From positions 7,767,673 through 7,831,672 of the forward strand of contig CM043798.1 in the NCBI GenBank assembly GCA_023974075.1: a DNA stretch of 64,000 nucleotides. The letters are read 5' to 3'. Under the pieces are notes generated by a model. It had not been told where the DNA came from. It ran no database searches and worked only from the letters and a program-made list of their open reading frames with translations. How positions within the stretch are numbered: position 1 is the stretch's first letter; each line of letters begins with the position of its first letter. Positions 12,290 to 23,746 of this stretch are shown piece by piece. This stretch comes from Chaenocephalus aceratus (Eukaryota; Chordata; Actinopteri; Perciformes; Channichthyidae). The translations under genes and the position numbers were made by a program.

Positions 12290-13318
12290 GAGCACAATAT
12301 CAAAAATATAAAGTCATGCCCTGTTACCATAGGGTCTTTATTTTTCTTCTTCTAAACCAAAGGTCTGAATCATAAAATCTATAACTTAATAATCACAAGC
12401 AAAACATTTAGCCTAATTGTGATAGCCCTAAAAAAAAAAAGCAGTAATAAGACAATTCAAAAACATAAATAAATACTGAATAAATCATAATTCTGTGTTA
12501 AAAAGTGAGACGTCAGCCACGTTTTAAATGTAGAATTTAAAGAATGGTATTCCCTGTTTATTATTGGCACCGTATTTTTACCCAATTATCTTCATATGTA
12601 TCACCTTATTTCTTAAGTTTGTTTGTAGTCCAAACTCGAGCCAAACACATGTAATTAACGCCCCCCCGAAGCCTGGGAAAACTTTACCCTGGTTTCGGTT
12701 TTGTGTTCAGTTTCTCTTCCCACATCCACGGTGTTCAGAGACACACCGAGCCAATCCGGGCCCTGTGGCTCCCCATCGCACCAATCACAGTCATAATTCT
12801 GAAATGCACCAACCCGTGTTTTCGGTGTCACATTTCAGCACCAATGGTGTTCCTAATGCAGAGTTTAGGGGCGGGACTTACAGGTTTAGCGCCGCCTCAT
12901 TCCGCAAGATTATGGCCGCAGACCGAAATTAAACTACCAGTATTCAGGCTATGACTGAGACGTACACTTTGATATTTTTCCTTAAATGCATACAACATGT
13001 AAACAAAAGAATACCAACAAAACGTGGAGAACAAGTGTAGCTATCAAACAAGCGCCAAGGCGTGTGAACCGGTGCTATATATAAAGCGGAACAGCGAGGT
13101 AGAAAGGGCACATAATGAAAGTGGAGCAGCTCTCTCGGCAGGGGAAGTACTGAGCCGTGTTTCTCCTGCCTGGACCTCGGGCAGCTGCCTTTTCTTTCCA
13201 AAACAGCGTCGAAATAACACGCTATTTCAGAACAAAAACAACTTTATTCTACTCATTTGCTATGTTAAACTATACATAGTATTATATGATTTTTAAAGTA
13301 TGACCGAAATGTGACTTA
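12290..13318 (-). promoter_or_regulatory. H3.3 intron 1 with CCAAT triplet and GC box
   Basis: Three CCAAT boxes (+ strand) start at 12751, 12781 and 12841, spaced 30 and 60 bases, followed by GGGGCGGGA at 12868-12876. A TATATATAAAG lies at 13075-13085. NF-Y sites work in either orientation, so this may be an internal promoter for H3.3, or a plus-strand promoter. No coding product lies downstream on the + strand. It could also be an intronic enhancer. Confidence 0.35.
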
Positions 13319-13440
13319 CCAAGTGTGATTTTAGCGCTTTTTTCTTCGCAACGATAGAAGTGAGTTGTGACTGTCTGGCAGCTTCAGATATTTACTATCT
13401 CTCACACAATGGAAGCGGAGCAAAATGGCGGCCGTGTCAA
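13319..13440 (-). promoter_or_regulatory. Non-coding first exon and core promoter of H3.3
   Basis: The minus strand has a good donor (CACTTG|GTAAGT) with the exon edge at 13319. The exon extends upstream to an AAAATGGCGGCC motif (+ strand 13422-13433), which is a YY1 site typical of TATA-less starts. The transcription start is probably near 13410-13430. This is inferred from motif and donor only. Confidence 0.5.
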
Positions 13441-13712
13441 TCATCTGTCTCCCACAATGCAACTGGCAGCATTTGTAAACACTGAAACTTTAAAGTCCCC
13501 ACTGAAACTTTAGTTTTAGGTCCGATGACCTTTGTGCTGCAATATCCTAATAATAAAAAAGTTACACATATTATTATGTAACTGACTGAATCATAATCAT
13601 TTATAGTGGCATACACATCACAGAACTACACAAGAGAAACTAATGATAATGTTTAGAAATCAGGCCAAAGATAAAGATATGCTCTGAAATAATTGTAAAG
13701 GTAATAAGGTCG
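13441..13712. other. Spacer upstream of H3.3
   Basis: AT-rich sequence with no gene or recognised repeat. Confidence 0.5.
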
Positions 13713-14487
13713 AAATAAGGTCCCATGGACCAGAAGTAGATGGGCGTGACTTCGCCACTCGGCGAAGTCCCTCCCTTTCCGGGGTACCTCCATGGGACCT
13801 TATTTTGGAAAAATCGTGTATTGAAGTCAATGGAGAGAGAAAAATTATCTTTTGATCCCGTTTGAATTGTGCAACAAATTACACATATGATGTTTGTCAA
13901 TTTAAAAGATAATTTTGCAAGTCAAATTTTTTTAAATGTGAAGTAATATTTTTTTGTGTGAACTGCTCAATGAACTACAACTCTGGTCTTGCATATGTCA
14001 CCAACACCAAGATGGCCGTCACGTTAGCACATTTCACCTCTTTCTTTCAGAATGAAGTGAAAAGTATTAAAAGAGGTGAAAATTGCTACAAGTCTGGCCA
14101 TGTTGAGAACTGTATACACAAAAGGGGAGTTAGTCGGTTCCGTAAGAGCCAGCATGCGGGACTGGCTTTACAAGGTTTCGGTGAGTAACACGAGTGTAAT
14201 GTAACGTTAATGTACGTGACTCTGGGATTTGTAGTCTTTCTAGTTGCGTATTTTTCATAGTCTTATATTTCAACAGTTTTAAGACAAACTGGAAAAATGG
14301 AAATGATTTTTTAAGATTGACAAACATCATATGTGTAATTCATGGCACAATTCAAACAGGATCGAAAGTTAATCTTTCTCTCTCCATTGACTTCAATACA
14401 TAATTTTTCAGAAATAAGGTCCCATGGGGCGGAAGTAGATGGGCGTGACTTCGCCACACTATAGAGTGGCGAAGTCCCTCCCCTGGT
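13713..14487. mobile_element. Foldback-type element with long inverted arms
   Basis: The left arm is about 13713-13910 and the right arm about 14308-14487. They are imperfect reverse complements sharing AAATAAGGTCCCATGG, CATTGACTTCAATAC, and ACACATATGATGTTTGTCAAT. Each arm also holds its own small palindrome around GTGACTTCGCCAC...GGCGAAGTCCCTCCC. The middle has no transposase. Exact ends and target duplication were not resolved. Confidence 0.7.
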
Positions 14488-16458
14488 GGACCTCCTAGCT
14501 CCGGCGGGTCCCCTTTTGACATTTGCTCCCGTTTAGCATTATGACCGGCATAGCCATAAACTATAAAAGTCTTACCCAAAGCTGAATCATAAACTAAACT
14601 GTATATGTATGAATATATATATATATATACACACACATGTAGGCCTATAAAGGGTTACGTCCTTAGCTGGATAACAAGCTTAGCTAACAAGCACACAAAC
14701 ACCTGCTAACGGGGTTAACATGTATAATATTATCATTTTAGACTTCTTGGAAGTTCTGTTAGTACATTCAACCGCACAGCACACCATTTTAATTGTCTGG
14801 TATTTGTAACAACATTCCCTAAAAGGCACAATCACCACAAACACAGCTAAAGGGTCAAGTACAGTAACAACAACTAGCTAACGTTGTAGCCTAGCAGAGT
14901 GGACAAGTTGCTGTTAGCTGACAGTGAGGCACATATCTGTCCATCAAAGTGACCACGCCCTAATTTATGCAAAATGGAATCTAACTATATCCCGAATATT
15001 TTTTATTGCATCCAGGGGCAGAAACATGTTTATTTCTGCTGTGAAGTTGGGCATTTTAACACGGGGTCTATGGAAATTCATCCTTTCTGCAGTCATCGCC
15101 TATCGGCCAATAGATGAACTGAAGTTTGTGGCACTTCCTTATTGGCCTCCCGGCTCTGCCCCAGAGTTTGCCGCTTGGTCACGACCCTTTTAATCATCAC
15201 TGTTGCCGGAAATGCATCCGCGGAGGACCCATCAGTGTATCCTTGATTATAGCTCCTCCAGAGAGCCTCCTCGACGCTCGGTCCTCGATGTGCATTTAGA
15301 GAAATGAGATGTCCTTCAACATGGCGTGCCGAAAACCATTTCCGGGTCACTACCGGAGGACCAAGGATTCGAGGAGGGGAAATTTATGAAATGAGAAGAC
15401 CCCATGTGTTTGCAGGACTCTACTGCACCACTCAACACGTGCATGCATGAGGCAAACTAAACAAACTTAAGACCCAGGCTGAAGTCGAATAGTCCATTTA
15501 GCTTAGGAACCTTCCTAACCGAGTGAAATGACCCAGAAGTCCCTCAGTGGCAGCCATGATAAGTGCCGTTCGAATTCTCTAGATGAAAGGAAAGGAGGTT
15601 TCAAACTTCCTTTATAACCTCCTTTAGCTTAGGAACCATTGGACCTCCCTAACCGACAGGAGAAGCGAAAATGCTGCCCCACAATGCCTTGCAGCCGCAG
15701 CATTTGCTGTCACTCAACAGTCGGCCGTTCACGGAAACAACCGATTATGACCGAGAAATGATATCATGAAAGTTACGGTGCTTATTAAGCATTTTAAAAC
15801 GTAGGTGGTAAGTTGCCAAAGTGCTTTGTTTTGAACGTTCATCAGTATTATAATCAAAAAGAGAAATATGAACGTTAGTTTTTACTGAAATTATCAAATA
15901 AAGTCAACATTTCACAGTCTTTACTGAGCTGTGTGGGGTTTGTTCAACTTTTAAAAGATGTTTGAATTGTGATGTACACAGTGATAGATGTTAATGACTA
16001 ACGTTTATAATAAATACATTTGTATTGATTTTAAGATCTTTTCATAGTTCATACAATCTTTGGGATCATTGGTATTAATGTGGACCGGAGGGAGAGGGTG
16101 ACGAGCATAAGTTTCACTTTCCTTTTTTATTTCAATTCCAACTTTGGTCATGAAGAATATGTTTCTCTGTTGTCCACGTTCATAAAGCAAGACAGCAGCA
16201 TCAGAGCACGGTGCAGAGTCTCTAGATGAGTTTACAGTAGTCCCTCGTTCTTATTAAACATCCATGTTGTAGTCCGCTGTATAGAAAACTGTAGTTTCCA
16301 TAGTTTCCCCACAGCAGCAGACGCACAAAATGACGTCCGCTGGCGCATCATAAACACGTCGGATAGTGAAAGTGCATTTGGATTCTCTAAAGCACCGCAG
16401 TCTCTTCTCCTAAATCCTTTTGAATTCTCCTATCCACTATCCCTTAACCCCGTGACGT
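14488..16458. other. Intergenic sequence with probable old MITE pieces
   Basis: A short TA/CA run is at 14612-14636. Segments near 15190-15380 and 15480-16440 have GC-richer edges and AGGAACC/CCTAACC phrases that recur in fish MITEs. I could not define their termini. No gene is supported; short frames lack family features. Confidence 0.35.
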
Positions 16459-16965
16459 TCAATCAATCAATCAATCAATCAATGTTTATTTATATAGCCC
16501 AATATCACAAATGTTACATTTGTCTCAGTGGTCTTCACAGTGTGTACAGAATATCAGTATGACAATACAACACCCTCTGTCCTTAGACCCTCACATCGTA
16601 CAAGGAAAAACTTCCAAAGAAAACCAAGTTTAAAGGGAAAAATGGGAGAAACCTCAGGGAGAGCAACAGAGGAGGGATCCCTCTCCCAGGACGGACAGAC
16701 GTGCAATAGATGCCGTGTGTAAATTGAAAAGATAATACATTTGCAACATAGGTAGTCCAGATGTTTGGAAATGCATGTGTGTATAATAGGAAGATGAATC
16801 CACGAGGATATCCATCCAGGACCTATGATCCAGGACCACAGCCACGACTCAAGATCCAGCGCTCGCGATCCAGGACACAGGACCGCAGGATCATCCATGA
16901 CTCCGGATCCCAGCGTATATAGACACCAAAAAGAAGGACATTTCACTCAGAGGTCAAGGAATAGA
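16459..16965 (-). mobile_element. L2-type LINE 3' end, family B (copy B2)
   Basis: The low-coordinate end is (TCAA)n then TGTTTATTTATATAGCCCAATATCAC. On the minus strand this is a LINE 3' end, GGGCTATATAAATAAACA(TTGA)n. It is close in sequence to the copy inside the DIRS element over about 480 bp. Confidence 0.7.
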
Positions 16966-17377
16966 CGATAGGGTTAGAACTTAGGAGCTGATTTTTAAAC
17001 TATCCGACTGCAGCCCCACTCTAGTAGTGGCAAACAACTCTGGGGAACATGACACCTTATATTTTCTAAAAGCAGCATGGCATTACTGGGACTAGTAGGG
17101 CTGTACAATATTCTTTTTGTATATCGCCATGGCAATGTTCATCAAGTGATGAACACTTTAAAAAAAGGACTTTGATATTGCACATTGAGATAGAATTATT
17201 TGAGTTAGTTGATATGGATTATCAGTGGAAAACTGCACTTTTCTTATTCTATTTACTGTTTGTATTGATGAATGTTGTGTTCAATTCAACATTCAATATA
17301 CAAATATTGGAGATCATTTGCTCTAATTTTCTTTTACTCAACAAGCACTTTTTTTTGTGATTTAACAGTATACTGAC
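16966..17377. other. AT-rich spacer
   Basis: No gene, RNA gene or repeat is recognised. Confidence 0.5.
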
Positions 17378-17522
17378 AGATTGGTTAGAGCTGGTGGCTC
17401 ATATGCAGTCACCTGCTGCCTAGTAAACTGGTTCCAATCCCGAACATTTCAGGCAATGTCCTCCCCTCTGTCTCCCCCTTTCAACTTCGATAGCACCAGT
17501 TAAGGGCCTCTGGCCCAAAATG
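17378..17522 (+). mobile_element. Second tRNA-related SINE family
   Basis: It has TGGTTAGAGCTGGTGG (A-box-like) and GGTTCCAATCC (B-box-like), followed by the CCTCTGTCTCCCCCTTTC pyrimidine block seen in a common fish SINE. One copy only in this window. Confidence 0.45.
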
Positions 17523-17767
17523 ACCTACTGTTTAAAAAAAACAGTATACTGAAAGCAGCAGAATACTAAAACTGAGTAAACTTTGAATTTAGCTTTTACT
17601 TTTCGCAAGTTATAGTACATATTAGTGCTTATCAAATATTTTCCACCCAATCGTGCAGGTGTATTGATAGTCAGTAATCCTTAAAAATACACTCTAAATG
17701 TATTCGACTCAAAAAGAGAAATAAATGACATTTATGCTTTACAGTCAACTGGTCTATAAGGAAAAGA

Positions 17768-18090
17768 AACTATAGGTTACTTACGTAACCCCAATTTTCA
17801 GAGTAACATGAAGTGAGATGTCTCACTATGGGATGCGCCTCAACGCGTATGCAAACAGAAGCATCAATCTCATTACGTCAATCCTGATTGGCTGGTGATC
17901 TTGACGTCTACGTGAGGGAATCCACCCACCCTTTAAGTAGCTTGCGCTACGGTCGCAGCGTCATTCAAAATAAGCACTAGAAGGGGCCGTCTGGTGAGAC
18001 ATCTCACTTCATGTTACTCTGAGACTGGGGTTACGTAAGTAACCTATAGTTCTCATTCATAACACTCCGTTCGATGTCTCACTATGGGAT
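17768..18090. repeat. DIRS left terminus: hairpin and inverted terminal repeat
   Basis: AACTATAGGTTACTTACGTAAC at 17768 is repeated inverted at the end of 17994-18051, with about 58-bp arms and a 167-base spacer. Between the arms lies the copy of the right-end ITR. Such arrangements let DIRS elements form the circular intermediate used by the recombinase. Confidence 0.85.
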
Positions 18091-18108
18091 ATTGAAACTC
18101 CCGTATTG

Positions 18109-18890
18109 CTAGACATGCTTATCTCGAAAATCACCAAAACAACCAGAACTTAACAGGCAGAACTCTGTCTCAACACGGGGCCCAGCACTGCGCGGGCCAC
18201 ACTTGGAGCAGAGACATCTAGCCTGTAAAAGCGGACAAAAGTGAGCGGTGAGGACCAGCTTGCTGCTGCACAAATGTCTTGGATGGAAACACCCTTGAAC
18301 AAAGCCCAGGATGTAGCCAGTCCACAAGTAGAATGAGCACGCAGGCCCGTTGGTGCCTGCAAACCCTGACTCGTATAAGCCAGAGCAATCGCTTCCACAA
18401 TCCAGTGGGAGAGCCGTTGCCTGGTAACGGGCTTGCCTTTATGTGGGTTAGCACAGGATACTAAGAGTTGGTCATTGCATCGAAACTCTTTTGACCCGTC
18501 CATATAGGTGCGTAAAGCACGGACTGGCCACGGCAATTCGGCCGCTGTTCCTCAGAGGAACACAGTGGCGGAGGAAATGCCTCAATGTCAATTGGGGTAC
18601 ATGAGCCAACCACCTTAGGTACAAAGGTAGGGTTGGGCAAACTGAGTGCATGAAGGATGTACAGAGAGCGCATGAATGTCACTGACTCGCTGGGCAGATG
18701 CCAGAGCCAGTAACAACACTGTCTTCAGTGACAGGTGTTTCATGTCAGCTTCTTCCAGGGGTTCAAATAGAGGTCGAGTGAGCCCATCTAAAACCACTGC
18801 CAAGTCCCATAAGGGCACGAGTGACCTGGAAACAGGGAGGAGCCTGCGAGCCCCTTTCATAAAACGGCAGACCAAGGATGTTGGCTAGCC
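18109..18890 (-). pseudogene. DIRS tyrosine recombinase, inactivated
   Basis: Minus-strand frames 18615-18875 and 18150-18536 carry recombinase blocks. ALASAQRVSDIHAL holds the first catalytic Arg, and RAHSTCG then AASWSSPLTFVRFYRLDV holds the nucleophile Tyr. The H-x-x-R box reads H-S-T-C, so the second catalytic Arg is Cys, a change explained by CGT to TGT CpG decay. The two blocks are in different frames. It would normally insert the element's circular DNA. Confidence 0.8.
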
Positions 18891-20150
18891 GTCTTTCCAG
18901 ATCTGCCCCGAGGTTCATCACTCCTGGTACGTGCGTCACTCTCAGAGAGAGGAGACGTCCGCAGCTCCATAAGATCAGTTTGCGTACCAGGATGTGTAAC
19001 TGGAGAGAACGCAAACCCCCTTGGCGGTTTATATACGATATTGTGGTCGTGTTGTCTGTCCTCACGAGGACATGATGTCCTCTGAGAAAAGGCAGAAAGC
19101 GTTTCAGGGTGAGGAACACCGCTAAAAGCTCCAGATAATTTATGTGTGACCGTTGGAGGTCTCTGCTCCAGAGACCCCTCACAAGTCGACCTTCGTATAT
19201 ACCCCCCCAGCCCGTCAGACATGCGTCTGTGGTGACCACTTTCCGCGATAGGACAGCACCCATAGGCACGCCCCCTACTAGAAAAGTCGGGTGCAGCCAG
19301 TGGCGCAGATGCCATTATGCATTTCATAGTGACCATCACTCTCCGCACGCCATGACGCACGGGGTCCAGTCTGAGGTTAGCTACCCAGCGCTGAAACTCC
19401 CTCATGTGTAAGCGTCCCAGTCGTACCAGCAGGAAGGCTGACGCCATGAGCCCCAGTAACTGCAGACATGATCTGAAGAGAACATATTTGCGTGGCTGGA
19501 AATGAGCGAGGCAAGCCCTGAAGGCTTTCACTCTCTGCTGAAGGCGGGCTGTAAAGGGCACCAAATTCAGGCGTAGGCCCAGGAAGAGTACAGTCTGGGC
19601 TGGGGACAACATGCTCTTTTCTGTGTTTATTACGAAACCCAGGTTGAGCAGGTGTTTTACGAGGACATTCGTCTGTGTAATAGCCTCTTGTTCCGACTGT
19701 GCGAGAAGGAGCCAATCGTCCAGATAAGTTGCCAGGCGAATAGCCTGTCCCTGTTGTCTTAACAGGGCTATCGCGGCTTCCGTACACCGTACAAACACTC
19801 GTGGGCTGAGAGACAGACCAGACAGTCTGTTACGGAAGTACTCGTAACAGACACCCTGCAAGACGAACCTCAGATATTTCCTGTGTGGGTAATATACTGG
19901 GATGTGGAAATACGCGTCTTTCAGGTCGACTGATGTGAACCAATCGTTTTGGCGCACAAGACGCAACAGAGATGTGTGAGTGAGCATTCTGAATTTGTAT
20001 CTTTTGAGATATTTGTTCAGAGCCCTCAAATCTAGTATAGGCCGAATCCCGTTCCCTTCCCGTTTGGGAACGAGGAAATACTTGGAATAAAAGCCGCTCT
20101 GACTCTGTTCGGAGGGTATTATAGATATAGCCTTCTTGTCTAGTAGCGAG
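18763..20150 (-). pseudogene. DIRS reverse transcriptase and RNase H, frameshifted
   Basis: The frame 18857-20029 holds RT motif A (SVDLKDAYFHIPV) and the catalytic YLDDWLLLA. RNase H follows in another frame (18763-19269), with TDACLTGWG, ELLAVFLTL and RTDNTTT supplying its acidic residues. The start of RT (about 20030-20150) lies in yet another frame. The catalytic motifs remain, but the frames are not joined. Confidence 0.85.
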
Positions 20151-20566
20151 AGGATCTCTTGCTCTAGAATATGGGCCGACTCTCCCCGGGCTTGCGAATG
20201 CAGAATGCCCGAAAAGTGAGGGGGGGGTGACAGCGAATTGGAGTCTGTAACGCCGTGTTAATGTCTTGAAAACCCAAGCAGAATCTGTGAGCATCCTCCA
20301 CTTTTCGCTTCTCAAAGCGAGTGGAGATGTCACATCTCTGTCGTCTGCCCTCTGTGTCTTTATTTATTGTGTTATGGGGCCCTCTAGTGTCTGAACACTG
20401 GTGGTACCCCAGGTTGACAACCCCGGTCGACACTGCGCATGCGCGTGGCGGGGATGCCTTCACAGCCCCGTCCATCTTCCACCTTCTGAGAGAGGTAGCA
20501 GCCACTCTTATAAGGGGGGTAGACGTCAGACTGTTTATTGATTTTATTGTCTTTCTTTTCATTTTT
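20150..20566 (-). other. DIRS internal segment between RT and the nested LINE
   Basis: This is element sequence ahead of RT in minus orientation. Frames such as 19830-20333 are shifted readings of the same region. No separate gene is seen. Confidence 0.5.
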
Positions 20567-21360
20567 ATTCAATCAATCAATCAATGTTTATTTATATAGC
20601 CCAATATCACAAATGTTACATTTGTCTCAGTGGTCTTCACAGTGTATACAGAATATCAGTATGACAATACGACACCCTCTGTCCTTAGACCCTCACATCG
20701 TACAAGGAAAAACTTCCGAAGAAAACCCAGTTTAAAGGGAAAAATGGGAGAAACCTCAGGGAGAGCAGCAGAGGAGGGATCCCTCTCTCAGGACGGACAG
20801 ACGTGCAATAGATGCCGTGTGTAAATTGAAAAGATAATACATTTGCAACATAGGTAGTCCAAATGTTTGGAAATGCATGTGTGTATAATAGGAAGATGAA
20901 TCCACGAGGTTATCCATCCAGGACCACAGCCACGACTCAAGATCCAGCGCTCGCGATCCAGGACACAGGACCGCAGGATTATCCATGACTCCGGATCCAG
21001 GCGTATATAGACACCAAAACGAAAGAAATGTGGGGAAGCTGGGTTAATCGGAACATGAGAGTACACAGGTATAGACAGAGAGAAGGAAGAAGTAAGATGT
21101 CCCCCGACAAACTAAGCCTCTATCAGCAAAACTAGGGGCTGAATCTAATCAGCCCTAACTATAAGCTTTATCAAAAAGGAAGCTCTTAAGCGCACTCTTA
21201 AAAACGGATAGGGTGTCTGCCGCCCGAACACAAACTGGAAGCTGATTCCACAAAAGGCTCTGGCTCCTATTGTACTTTTAGAGATTCTAGGAACAACCAA
21301 CAACCCTGCATTCTTGGAACGCAATGCCCTAGTAAGGACAGTAGGGTATAATGAGTTCTA
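20567..21360 (-). mobile_element. L2-type LINE 3' part nested in DIRS, family B (copy B3)
   Basis: The minus-strand 3' end is GGGCTATATAAATAAACA(TTGA)n at 20567-20590. The far end (21180-21300) reads like the C-terminus of a LINE RT: VPRISKST..GARAFWNQLPVCVRAADTLSVFKSALKSFLF in plus-minus frames. The protein frame is short and 5'-truncated. It lies in DIRS sequence, so it inserted later. Confidence 0.7.
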
Positions 21361-22720
21361 TTGACTGCGCTCTTGGGTTTAAGCCTGGAAACGACAGTGG
21401 AAAATGATTTATTAAAAGACAATAGTGATGACATGTGTTTGTGTGACTTAAACGAGCAGCGGAGCTTGCTGTCGTTGATGTTAAGTCCATTTCCCTCATG
21501 GCGCGAACTTGAGGATGACGTTTTGACATCACTCGAGGCGGCGGGAAGATGGCGGCATGGTTGCACCCCGGAAACACATGAGCATCGAACACTGGAACGT
21601 GTTCTGGAGCTGGAGAACAGGGAAACTTCCAGCTCCTTTATCGAGGAGAGGAGGCTGTCAGGCCGCCTTCTTCTTCTTCCTCGCCTGGTGGCTGAAAGTC
21701 TGGGCCGGCTGCTGCCGGAGACTTTCTTGGCCAGCTCGTCCTCGCCTCGTGTCTTCTTCGAAGCTAGAGCGGAGCCAAATATGCCCTCGGGAACAATAGG
21801 CATGTCAAAGACGTCCTCTTTTTCCCGGTCTGGAAGGGTCGTCAGGGTAAGCCACCTGGCTCTCTCCTGTACCACCATTATCCCCAGTGTTTTGCCCGTG
21901 ACTTGGACTGCACAGGCTGCACACGGAGGCAAATGTCCGTGATCGCTGCGATTTCGTCCCACACAGCAGGCTCAGGTTTGATCATCATGTCTTCGCAGAG
22001 CTCCGCCTGGTAGGCGGTCAGCAGCGAGGAGACGTTGAGCGCCCTGGCGGACAAAGCTGCGGCTTTATAGGCTCGCTCGGTCATTGCTGACTGGAAGCGG
22101 TCTGCCTTTGCCGGTAGCGTGGGGTTCCTGCTCGGTGCCGAAGCCAGCCGTGGTTGGAGGTGGGCTGCCACCAGTGGTTCCATGGGCAGCATGCGGAGCA
22201 GGCCGAGCTTCTCCATGCCGACACAGTCCAAAGAGGAGGCACCCTGGATTGGGGCCTTGTTGCTGAAAGGGCGGTCTCTCCACGAGACCGACACCTCGTC
22301 CAGCATCTCTGGAAAGACTGGGAGAAGCTGCTTCCTCATCCTCGCTGCTTGGGGCAAGTTCTTTCCCTCATAGCGAGATCTGGAGGTCTCCTTGGCCACT
22401 TCAGGCCAGGGGATGTCCAGCCTGGACGCAGCGCGTTGGCACACGGTCTGCAAGTCCATACTGAGGCAGGGCGAAACTGGTGTGCTTTCGCCCGGGGGAG
22501 CAGACATCGCCTCCGGCTTGGCAGCCTGGGCAGATGAAACGAAGATGTCATTTTTGTGCTCATCCGAGTCGGATAAGAGGAACCCAGAGGCATCCTCTTC
22601 ATCTTCCTCCATATAATCCAGCTGTAGGACATCCTCGCGGGTGGAACCACGGTGAGGTCCAGTTGGGAGCCCCAGCTTGACACAGCGCGGGGTTCCGCTC
22701 TCGCTGCTCTTGTCACCACC
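21361..22720 (-). pseudogene. DIRS ORF1 (gag-like), frameshifted
   Basis: Minus frame 21878-22612 begins MEEDEEDASGFLLSDSDEHK and contains LRMLPMEPLVAAHL and LTERAYKAAALSARALN, blocks typical of fish DIRS ORF1. The reading passes to a second frame near 21900 (GKTLGIMVVQERARWL...DMPIVPEGIFG), so at least one indel splits it. Its role would be nucleocapsid-like. The plus-strand frames over this region are shadows. Confidence 0.75.
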
Positions 22721-23549
22721 GGGCCCAGCCTGACACGGCGCGGGGCTCCGATTCCGCAGCTACCGCCGTTGTTGAGCCCCAGCCTGACACAGCGCGGGGC
22801 TCAATCTCCGCGGCGGTCGCCACCATGTCCCGATTGCCGGCCGGCGAATCAACGGACATGAAGGGGCCCCGTCCCGACAGGCTAGCTTGGCGCGCTAGCG
22901 GTCGGCGGAGGCTCTTGATGGTGAAGCGGGCACAATGCCCGCACGAACCGGGGGTATCGATAGCTTCCTGGGCGTGTTCCAGCCCAAGGCAGGACGAGCA
23001 GACCTGGTGTGAGTCCGTGCCCGAGATCCTAAACCCGCAGCCGCAGAGCCGAGCCTCCGACTCCTCTGGTGTGAGGGAGAGAAGGGTCCATCCTCGTTTG
23101 CCGGGGAGTCGGCGCGGAGGAACAAGCTAGTAACAGGTATGTTCACGAAAAAAAATCCAACCTTATCGTTATTGCGAAAGGAAAAAACGACGGGGTAGAT
23201 TTTTCTTTAAAAAATATTAACTGGTGTGTTAATATCTTTCTTATCTCCGTCTCCTCTGGTGTGAGGGAGAGAAGAGTCCGTCCCCGCTCGCCTTGGTGTT
23301 GGCTCAGAGGAATAAACTAGCAACAGGTATGTTACTGTTTGAAGAAAAAAAATCAAACCTTACCGTTATTTCGAAAGAAAAAACGGCGGGGAAGATTACA
23401 ATATTAATTGGTGTGTTAATATTTGTTCAATTCTTCTGCAAAAGCAAAAAGTACCGGCAAGCGCCCGTCGACCGAATGTTAGCTTGGGTTCAGTCTGTGG
23501 ACCGTTTAAGCTAGCCCGCTACGGATGTGCTCTGAAGCGAGAAGAGGTG
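22721..23549 (-). other. DIRS 5' leader
   Basis: GC-rich element sequence upstream of ORF1, with two diverged direct copies of a segment (CTCCTCTGGTGTGAGGGAGAGAAG...AACAGGTATGTT) near 23058-23140 and 23249-23335. No separate gene is recognised. Confidence 0.45.
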
Positions 23550-23746
23550 TTTGAATGACGCTGCGACGTCGGCGCAAGCTACTTAAAGGGTGGGTTTGAT
23601 TCCCTGACGTAGACGTCAAGATCACCAGCCAATCAGGAGTGGCGTAATGAGATTGATGCTTCTGTTTGCATACGCGTTGAGGGCTTGAGGCGCATCATGG
23701 GCGCATCCCATAGTGAGACATCGAACAGAGTGTTATGAATGAGAAC
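23550..23746. repeat. DIRS right inverted terminal repeat
   Basis: It is the reverse complement of the left-end segments 17820-17972 and 18049-18090, ending ATCCCATAGTGAGACATCGAAC...ATGAATGAGAAC. Confidence 0.85.

Larger units (their letters stand above)
17768..23746 (-). mobile_element. DIRS-like tyrosine-recombinase retrotransposon, defective
   Basis: The element runs in - orientation. Its ends are inverted: + 17820-17972 matches the complement of about 23550-23723, and + 18049-18090 matches the complement of 23705-23746. The left end also forms a hairpin, with 17768-17826 complementary to 17994-18051. Inverted ends plus an internal complementary segment are the DIRS layout, unlike LTR elements. 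Going 5' to 3' on the minus strand it carries gag-like ORF1, reverse transcriptase, RNase H and tyrosine recombinase. All are broken by frameshifts, and an L2-type LINE sits between ORF1 and RT. No DIRS methyltransferase part was recognised. Confidence 0.85.

Noticed and set aside
13075..13296. A plus-strand histone gene behind the TATA box
   Set aside because: No histone coding sequence or histone stem-loop follows.
21361..21942. 193-codon plus-strand frame
   Set aside because: It is the antisense of the DIRS ORF1 region and has no independent features.
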